A stretch of 18,972 bases of DNA, taken from contig CAZBQC010000017.1 in assembly GCA_964494015.1 (NCBI GenBank), forward strand, positions 1 to 18,972. Direction: 5' to 3'. The DNA comes from CAZBQC01 sp964494015. GTDB lineage: Bacteria; Bacillota_I; Bacilli_A; RF39; UBA660. Numbering within the stretch: the first letter of the stretch is position 1; each line of letters begins with the position of its first letter. The translations under genes and the position numbers were made by a program. Positions 13,896 to 18,972 of the stretch are shown here, one piece after another. The notes under the pieces are model-generated. The model was not told the DNA's origin, searched no databases, and worked only from the letters and a program-made list of their open reading frames with translations.

Positions 13896-14045
13896 ATGAA
13901 TCAAATTAGACAGATAGATAAATATAAAGAAAAAACTTTCGAAGATATCAATCAGATGGTGAAAATGGTAATGAATACTGAGAAGCCAGATAATTACAAA
14001 TTGTTTTATAGTATACTTAATGATGTAATTTTAAATATTGAATAA
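13896..14045 (+). CDS. Small hypothetical protein, 49 residues
   Basis: I do not recognise this small protein. It is charged and probably helical (MNQIRQIDKYKEKTFEDI at the start, YKLFYSILNDVILNIE at the end), with no membrane segment or cysteine. AAGAGG at 13884-13889 lies six bases before the ATG, a good ribosome binding site that supports real translation. An ATG at 13891 is followed at once by a stop and is not used. The gene ends 40 bp before the GTG of the 330-residue protein on the same strand, so the two may form a small operon. A run of eight T follows at 14050-14057 but no clear hairpin precedes it. I see no strong promoter upstream. Confidence 0.55.
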   Translation: MNQIRQIDKYKEKTFEDINQMVKMVMNTEKPDNYKLFYSILNDVILNIE

Positions 14046-14085
14046 TTCCTTTTTTTTATGTATTATTAGGATAGAGGTGATTGTA

Positions 14086-15078
14086 GTGACAGAGGTAATA
14101 ACCGATATACCAAGTGATTTTATAAGTGAGTTCAATTTGACAGATCGACATAAAAGAATTCTAGTTGACCAGATTAATAGGTTTAATTTATTTAGAGAAA
14201 AAGAAATAAATAATACAGGAATTATTACTAACGAAGAAGGTAAACTTGTCTTACCAGAGGGAACAATAATTCATGGAACAGATAATTTTAATCCTCAAAA
14301 ATTGGCTGATATTGCTAAAACAGGAGTTTTAACTGGACAAGCAGTTGGAGTTTATGAAGATTGTGAAACTTTTTATTGTGCAGACTTTCACAGAGTTTCA
14401 AAAGATATGACCATGGAAGCATATGATAAACAGTTTCCTTATAGAGATGGTAGAGCTCCATTTAATGGAAGAGGGAAAAATAGTTTAGCTCTTATCGTTC
14501 ATCCTTCTCAAGAACTAGCTGAACTACTTAGTTATGATTGTTATCGAGAAGGTACTAAAGAATCACAAATGACAAAGGCCTTTATTAACTATATGCCAAT
14601 TGAGGATCATTCCCTTGCAGCTTCTGTCTTGTATGGAGTTCCTAGTAATGCCTTTTCGGGTATTGTTTTAGGAGATGGTTTGTTTGAAAAAAAGGAAGTT
14701 TTAGAGTATGTTACAAAGTTGTTTCCTAGTTGTTATGTTACATCAAGAAAAGGAGATATAATATATGAGCCTTTTAAAGAAAAAACAACTAATGATGAAC
14801 TAACAGAAGCTAGAAGAAAAAATTATTCGTTAAATGTTAAAAATGATACTATGGTCAAGGAAATGGATACAAAAGATGGATCCATTGCCAAAGAAAAAGC
14901 AAAATATGATTCTTTGATGAGTGCTATGTTGAAAGTATGTTCAATCGAAGAAGCAGCAACTATTATATTTGCTACCGGATATCAAGGAAGTCAGGAAGCA
15001 GCAATAAAATATGCTGAAAGGTTGAAAGCGAGTTTTGCCGAAAAAGAAGCAGTACAATCCAATACTCAAAGTTTATAA
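14086..15078 (+). CDS. Hypothetical protein, possible ADP-ribosyltransferase-like fold
   Basis: I do not recognise this 330-residue protein as a named family. The central region (about 57-230) has a pattern loosely like ADP-ribosyltransferase folds: EGTIIHGTDNFNPQKL with HGT at 63-65, IAKTGVLTGQAVG, FYCADFHRV (97-104), NSLALIVHP (132-140) and VPSNAFSGIVLGDG (185-198). The HGT plus 'hydrophobic-GVL' spacing and the late 'VP-A-GIV' segment suggested this, but I cannot place the catalytic Tyr and Glu with confidence. Residues 232-330 are charged and helical, perhaps a regulatory or binding tail. No signal peptide or membrane helix is present. The GTG at 14086 is chosen because AGAGGTGA (14073-14080) is a well-spaced binding site; the open frame to 14038 has no such signal. 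Confidence 0.7.
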   Translation: MTEVITDIPSDFISEFNLTDRHKRILVDQINRFNLFREKEINNTGIITNEEGKLVLPEGTIIHGTDNFNPQKLADIAKTGVLTGQAVGVYEDCETFYCADFHRVSKDMTMEAYDKQFPYRDGRAPFNGRGKNSLALIVHPSQELAELLSYDCYREGTKESQMTKAFINYMPIEDHSLAASVLYGVPSNAFSGIVLGDGLFEKKEVLEYVTKLFPSCYVTSRKGDIIYEPFKEKTTNDELTEARRKNYSLNVKNDTMVKEMDTKDGSIAKEKAKYDSLMSAMLKVCSIEEAATIIFATGYQGSQEAAIKYAERLKASFAEKEAVQSNTQSL

Positions 15079-15146
15079 AAATACATATATCTTTGTGAGT
15101 ATTAGCAACATATTACAATATTTACAAGCTCGTTCCAGGCATATTT

Positions 15147-15587
15147 TTAATTGTAGCAATTTGGTTTTACAGCTTTTTTCATTAAATTAATATCGTTATT
15201 TGTTAATTTTTCCAATATCTTTTCTCGTGGAGTTTCTTTAAAAAGTTTTTCTATTAATTCTTTCATTACTGGTTTTAATTTACAAAGTATTTTTACGGTC
15301 TCCAAATTTTCTTCATTGGAATATCTTTGGCATATTAATTGAATAAACAGTTTCACAATAACAACATCATAAGGAGAAAGACAACCATATGTTAGTACAA
15401 CATATCGATGACTAAGATTTAAATCATCTCTATAATAAGGGAATTATAAATGTTTTCCACAAATTAGACAATCATAATAATTTCCATATGCCCCTTCGTA
15501 ACTATCCATATCATCTTTTGATACAACCCAATGTGCACATTTATCTTCAGTTATTTTTCCTTCTAAAAATTTATTCCAAAAAAATTT
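15147..15587 (-). pseudogene. Broken gene for a zinc-motif protein
   Basis: Reading the minus strand from 15587 to the stop at 15147-15149 gives one frame of protein-like sequence interrupted by a single TAA at 15444-15446. The part before the stop contains DKCAHWVVSKDDMDSYEG and DCLICGKH, a Cys/His pattern typical of a small zinc-binding domain. The part after it begins FPYYRDDLNLSHRYVVL and continues through a helical, lysine-rich end (VMKELIEKLFKETPREKI). The 5' end is also missing: a TAA at 15588-15590 and a run of seven T (15578-15584 in plus coordinates, as A) suggest a frameshift or truncation there. I do not know the parent family. The rest of the gap between 15079 and 15755 shows no other gene. 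Confidence 0.6.
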
Positions 15588-15705
15588 TTAGAATTAATGT
15601 TAAAAGAAAAAGTGTAAATAAGTTTCTTGTTTGTAGCATAAAAGCAATATGTAACTTAATTATCAAAGTATAAGATAAGGAATAATATCAGATTATTTCT
15701 TTTTC

Positions 15706-15735
15706 TTGTTATCAAAAATAACTATGTGATATAAT
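15706..15735 (+). promoter_or_regulatory. Promoter of the deoxyribosyltransferase-like gene
   Basis: TTGTTA (15706-15711) and TATAAT (15730-15735) are 18 bp apart, with a TG two bases before the -10. Transcription would start close to 15742, so the leader is very short and includes little more than AGGAGG. Confidence 0.7.
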
Positions 15736-15755
15736 CGGTTTAGGAGGGTTTTAAG

Positions 15756-16517
15756 ATGAATTTAACTTATAATGATTTTAATGGAAGAGATTTAGAAGGG
15801 GAAATTGATAAAATCAGTCAAGTTGATACTATTGCTGATCTTGTTAATGTTAAAGTTAGTACGACCGATAAAGGATTATTATTCTTATTAGGAATGCTAT
15901 TTGCTGCACATAAAAGGATTAATGTTTTAAACAAGGATGAAATTGATTTTACAGGTACTAAAGTTGATCTAACAGGTACTAATAAATCATTTTATTTAAT
16001 GAGTTATGTTTGGGAGAAACTTAGTGATTATAATTTTCCTAATCAAGACTATTCTAATGTTGTAAGTGATTTTGACAAACTGATAGAAAATATTAAAAGA
16101 TTAGACATGATTGTTATACCTATTAGAAATATTCTCCAAAATAATAAAATATTTTTAATTTCGCCAGTTAGAGATGCAAGTTCCAAACAGATAGAAGAAA
16201 TAGAAGAGTATAAGCGTCAATGTACTAATTTAGGATATAAGATTTATGTACCACATCTTGATACAAATCAAATTGATTTATTAGGTGGTTATGCTATTTG
16301 CAGGCAAAATGCCAAAGCTATTGCCTCATCGAGTGAAGTTCATATTTATTATGATCAAAAAAGTAAAGGTAGTATGTTTGATTTAGGAGTAGCTTACTAT
16401 TTTAAAAAGAAACTAGTTTTAGTCAATGAAGATCAGATTACTTTTAATGAAACTGATTTTGGTGACAATCTTGTTAAGGGTTGGCACGAAACTGGTCTTA
16501 GTTTAGTTAAAAAATAG
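15756..16517 (+). CDS. Nucleoside 2-deoxyribosyltransferase-like domain protein
   Basis: The C-terminal half (about 130-225) looks like the nucleoside 2-deoxyribosyltransferase superfamily, a Rossmann-like fold that binds nucleosides or nucleotides. It has KIFLISPVRDAS (131-142), a YKIYVPHLD strand, SEVHIYYDQKSKG and GSMFDLGVAYYF (205-216). In true enzymes the last motif usually carries a catalytic Glu at the Asp209 position, so activity is uncertain. The N-terminal half contains DKGLLFLLG (38-46), which aligns with SKGSMFDLG (203-211), and the match continues to residue 65, suggesting a partial internal duplication. There is no signal peptide. The ATG at 15756 has a perfect AGGAGG. The gene has its own promoter and lies 72 bp before the second ABC exporter. 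Similar folds occur in nucleotide salvage and in signalling or defence proteins. Confidence 0.65.
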   Translation: MNLTYNDFNGRDLEGEIDKISQVDTIADLVNVKVSTTDKGLLFLLGMLFAAHKRINVLNKDEIDFTGTKVDLTGTNKSFYLMSYVWEKLSDYNFPNQDYSNVVSDFDKLIENIKRLDMIVIPIRNILQNNKIFLISPVRDASSKQIEEIEEYKRQCTNLGYKIYVPHLDTNQIDLLGGYAICRQNAKAIASSSEVHIYYDQKSKGSMFDLGVAYYFKKKLVLVNEDQITFNETDFGDNLVKGWHETGLSLVKK

Positions 16518-16546
16518 TACTTATTAGTGAAAAAACAATTCTTTTG

Positions 16547-16555
16547 TGATATACT
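16547..16555 (+). promoter_or_regulatory. Extended -10 promoter of the second ABC exporter
   Basis: TGATATACT fits TGn-TATAnT and lies 34 bases before the ATG at 16590. The best -35-like box, TTAGTG at 16524, is 20 bp away, so the promoter is only moderately supported. Confidence 0.5.
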
Positions 16556-16589
16556 AAGCTAATTGAATTAAATATCTAGTAGGTGTATT

Positions 16590-18359
16590 ATGAATAAAAT
16601 AAGATATCGAGAAACATTCTTGAATTTAAAAAAAGCCTGGAAGTATGCCAGAAAAAGTAAAAAACCGTTATTTGGTTATTTATTTCTTTCACTTTTTTTA
16701 AGTATTATCAGTGCTGTTGTTCCAATCATTAACGCTAAGCAGTTATTAAATTTGACAGCTGGAAGTTTTGATCAGTTGATTTTAGTATCAATTATCATTG
16801 TTGTTGTTGAAGTACTAAGAAATGGACTTAGATATTTTTCAAATAAAATGTCTCAGATCTTTTTCCGTGAAACATTATTAGATATTCAATTGTCGATTGC
16901 TAAGGAAACAATTAAACTAGAGTCCAGTGTCATCGATAAAAATTCTTCTGGTATTTTTATTGATCGCCTAAATAAAGATTCAAATGATGTTGCCGATATG
17001 TTTAGTTGGGTTAATTATTTCATCTCAGATTTATTATCCAATATTGGTATTTTAGTGGCAGTCATCATCATTAGTAAAGAAATGCTTTTCTTCTTTACCT
17101 TAGGTTTAATAGCTTTATTTATTTTTAAAAAAATCCAGATGAAACAGTATTTTGAAAGAGATAAGAAATATCGTGAATTGTCAGAAAAAAATACGGGTTT
17201 AATAACTGAACTTGTTCGTGGATTAAAAGATATTAAACTACTTAATGCTGGGGAAATATTTACTAAAAAGATTTTTAATAAATTGCGAAACTCTAATGAA
17301 GAAAGATATGACATGATGAAAATTACTAGAAAATATAACTTTTTAACTAATTCCCTCGAGGAATTCATCAGTTTTTCTTTCATTCTTTTTGGTATTTGGT
17401 TGATAAACAAAAATTTACTAACTATTCCGAGTTTTGTTATTTTATATATGTATCAATATCGAGTCTATAATCTACTTAGTATTACAGCCAGTCTTTTAGA
17501 AGTTACCAAGAAATTTAATTTATCAGCTGGACGTATATTTGAGATAATTGATGGGAAAAACTATAAAAAAGAGACTTTTGGTAAGAAAAAACTCTCTAAA
17601 ATAAAGGGTAATTTTGAATTTGAACATGTTTCATTTTCGTATGAAAATAAAATGGAAGTCATCAAAGATCTAAGTTTTAAAATTCATGCCAATGAAACAG
17701 TAGCTTTTGTCGGAAAAAGTGGCAGCGGCAAGACGACAATTTTTAATTTACTAACTAAATTATATGATGTCGATAATGGTAGAATCTTAATCGATGGCAT
17801 CGATATTAAAGATTTAGATCGTGATACGATCAGAGGCAATATTTCGATCATTACTCAAAACCCTTATATTTTTAATTTCTCGATTAGGGAGAATTTGAGT
17901 ATTGTCAAAGAAGATTTAACTGATGAAGAAATGATTAAGGCTTGTAAACTGGCTTGTATTCATGACTATATCATGACTTTACCAGAAAAGTATGAGACGA
18001 TCGTTGGTGAAGCAGGATTAACCTTATCAGGTGGTCAAAGACAGAGACTAGCAATTGCCAGAGCTTTAATTAAAAAGACAGAGATTATTCTATTTGATGA
18101 AGCAACCAGTGCTTTAGATAATGAGACGCAAAAGAATGTTCAACAAGCCATTAACAATATGAAAAATGAATATACAATTTTAATTATTGCTCATCGTTTA
18201 TCGACAGTGATTGATAGTGATCGAATTATTGTCATCGACGATGGAAAAGAAATTGCCGAAGGAACTCACAGTGAGTTATTAACTAAAAATGAAACTTATC
18301 AAAAACTTTATGAAACCGACTTATTGGTCAACAGTGATAGTTCACCAAGAAGAAAATAA
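16590..18359 (+). CDS. ABC transporter, fused permease and ATP-binding protein (exporter type)
   Basis: This is a second exporter half-transporter, working as a homodimer or with a partner. The 589-residue length is normal. The transmembrane domain covers about 1-320 with helices near 27-50, 63-80, 140-180 and 255-300. The nucleotide-binding domain (about 340-580) has Walker A GKSGSGKTT (from 375), Q-loop ITQNP, signature LSGGQ (479-483), Walker B LFDEATSALD (Asp503, Glu504) and His535 in IAHRLST. All ATPase motifs are complete and canonical, unlike the slightly divergent exporter at 11108. Codon use resembles the core genes. It lies 30 bp before the glycosylase gene and probably shares its transcript. 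The substrate cannot be told from sequence; lipid or multidrug export is the usual family role. Confidence 0.92.
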   Translation: MNKIRYRETFLNLKKAWKYARKSKKPLFGYLFLSLFLSIISAVVPIINAKQLLNLTAGSFDQLILVSIIIVVVEVLRNGLRYFSNKMSQIFFRETLLDIQLSIAKETIKLESSVIDKNSSGIFIDRLNKDSNDVADMFSWVNYFISDLLSNIGILVAVIIISKEMLFFFTLGLIALFIFKKIQMKQYFERDKKYRELSEKNTGLITELVRGLKDIKLLNAGEIFTKKIFNKLRNSNEERYDMMKITRKYNFLTNSLEEFISFSFILFGIWLINKNLLTIPSFVILYMYQYRVYNLLSITASLLEVTKKFNLSAGRIFEIIDGKNYKKETFGKKKLSKIKGNFEFEHVSFSYENKMEVIKDLSFKIHANETVAFVGKSGSGKTTIFNLLTKLYDVDNGRILIDGIDIKDLDRDTIRGNISIITQNPYIFNFSIRENLSIVKEDLTDEEMIKACKLACIHDYIMTLPEKYETIVGEAGLTLSGGQRQRLAIARALIKKTEIILFDEATSALDNETQKNVQQAINNMKNEYTILIIAHRLSTVIDSDRIIVIDDGKEIAEGTHSELLTKNETYQKLYETDLLVNSDSSPRRK

Positions 18360-18389
18360 GAATCAGTTAAAATATAGTGGGGGATAGCA

Positions 18390-18902
18390 ATGTCTAGATT
18401 AACAAAATCTTTTTATAAACAGGATGCTTTAACATTGGCACCATTATTATTAGGTAAACTTTTAGTAAGAAGATTAAAGGATGGTAAGATCGTAAAATAT
18501 CGCATTACGGAAACTGAAATCTATTTTGGAAAAGAAGATTCAGCCTGTCATGCGAGAGTAGGTAAAACTAACCGAACTTATCTTTTGTATAAACAGGGTG
18601 GTAGTGCCTACATTTATTTATGTTATGGACTCCATTATTTACTTAATATTGTAACTGGCGAAAGAAATCATCCGGAAGCCGTTTTAATAAGGGGTATCGA
18701 GGAACATAATGGCCCAGCTAAATTGACTAAGTTTTTAGAAATTGATAATACCTTGAATGGGATTGATTTATCGACCTCAAAAGAGCTTTGGTTGGAAGAT
18801 GATGGATACACTCCTAAATATATTACGACTAAAAGAATAGGTATTGACTATGCATCGGAACCATATAAGAGTATCGAATGGCGATATGTTATTGATAAAT
18901 GA
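18390..18902 (+). CDS. DNA-3-methyladenine glycosylase (AAG/MPG family)
   Basis: The enzyme removes alkylated purines such as 3-methyladenine from DNA in base excision repair. The 170-residue protein matches the AAG family: LLGKLLVRR near the start, ITETEIYFGKEDSACHA with the catalytic Glu43 and with Tyr45 and His54 of the base pocket, then GSAYIYLCYGLHYLLNIVT and AVLIRGIEE. Relative to human AAG, these correspond to Glu125, Tyr127 and His136. It is shorter than the usual 190-210 residues, but the missing length is in loops and no key residue is lost. GGGGGA precedes the ATG. It follows the ABC exporter by 30 bp and ends in a TGA that overlaps a terminator. Confidence 0.95.
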   Translation: MSRLTKSFYKQDALTLAPLLLGKLLVRRLKDGKIVKYRITETEIYFGKEDSACHARVGKTNRTYLLYKQGGSAYIYLCYGLHYLLNIVTGERNHPEAVLIRGIEEHNGPAKLTKFLEIDNTLNGIDLSTSKELWLEDDGYTPKYITTKRIGIDYASEPYKSIEWRYVIDK

Positions 18903-18924
18903 TTGATTTGATTCAATCTTTTTT
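18901..18924 (+). terminator. Rho-independent terminator after the glycosylase gene
   Basis: GATTGA (18901-18906) pairs with TCAATC (18913-18918) across a six-base loop, followed by six T. It begins inside the stop codon. Confidence 0.75.
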
Positions 18925-18925
18925 C

Positions 18926-18966
18926 TTTCCCATAATTTCCCACAACTATTTAATTATTTTTCCACA
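18926..18966 (+). repeat. Degenerate repeats resembling DnaA boxes
   Basis: TTTCCCATAA, TTTCCCACAA and TTTTCCACAA occur in a row at the window edge. The last (TTTTCCACA, 18958-18966) fits the TTWTNCACA DnaA-box pattern, and TTTCCCACA (18936-18944) differs at one base. The sequence is cut off, so this may be chance. Confidence 0.3.
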
Positions 18967-18972
18967 ATCATT

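Noticed and set aside
15488..15673. Plus-strand ORF of 61 codons
   Set aside because: It lies opposite the minus-strand pseudogene, lacks a ribosome binding site and gives low-complexity hydrophobic protein.
17015..17410. Minus-strand ORF of 131 codons
   Set aside because: It is antisense to the transmembrane part of the second ABC exporter, and the exporter frame is clearly real.
1..18972. Alternative genetic code (TGA as tryptophan) as in Mycoplasma
   Set aside because: TGA ends several conserved genes at the expected lengths and tryptophans are TGG.
1..18972. CRISPR array, insertion sequence or phage integrase
   Set aside because: No regularly spaced repeats and no transposase or integrase motif were seen in any frame that I read.

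Overview
The window is AT-rich bacterial DNA from a low-GC Gram-positive lineage (Bacilli, possibly close to the Mollicutes, RF39 or Erysipelotrichales groups). The support is Bacillus-like promoters, a T-box leader on thrS, an RNase J gene, a threonyl-tRNA synthetase without its N-terminal TGS domain, and tRNA genes that encode CCA. TGA is used as a stop (tadB-like gene, rsmE, glycosylase) and tryptophan is TGG, so the code is the standard bacterial one. The lineage assignment is an inference.

Positions 1-6194 hold the end of a Tad/type II-like secretion operon: a partial gene (probably the ATPase) and two T2SF membrane proteins, followed at 12 bp by yebC. Next come an isolated, ATA-rich unknown gene with its own promoter and terminator, rsmE with an overlapping acidic membrane protein, and mtaB, whose promoter lies inside the preceding terminator.

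Positions 6195-10827 are translation and RNA metabolism. They hold tRNA-Arg(CCT), tRNA-Val(GAC), an RNase J paralogue that has lost metal-binding active-site residues (J2-like), a threonine T-box leader, an unknown 139-residue gene, thrS, and then tRNA-Thr(GGT). The sensor RNA, the synthetase and a tRNA that the sensor could read are neighbours.

Positions 10828-16589 look like an accessory region. A short direct repeat begins 11 bp after tRNA-Thr and recurs beyond an ATA-rich ABC exporter gene. Also here are a short decayed frame, a minus-strand LysM-LysM-CAP protein without a signal peptide, a 49-residue ORF followed by a 330-residue protein with a possible ADP-ribosyltransferase-like motif, a minus-strand zinc-motif pseudogene, and a protein with a nucleoside deoxyribosyltransferase-like domain that seems partly duplicated.

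Positions 16590-18972 hold a second ABC exporter, a 3-methyladenine DNA glycosylase with a terminator, and a few DnaA-box-like sequences at the edge. The best candidates for something undescribed are the 49-residue/330-residue pair, the deoxyribosyltransferase-like protein and the unknown gene controlled by the T-box. No function is proven for any of them.
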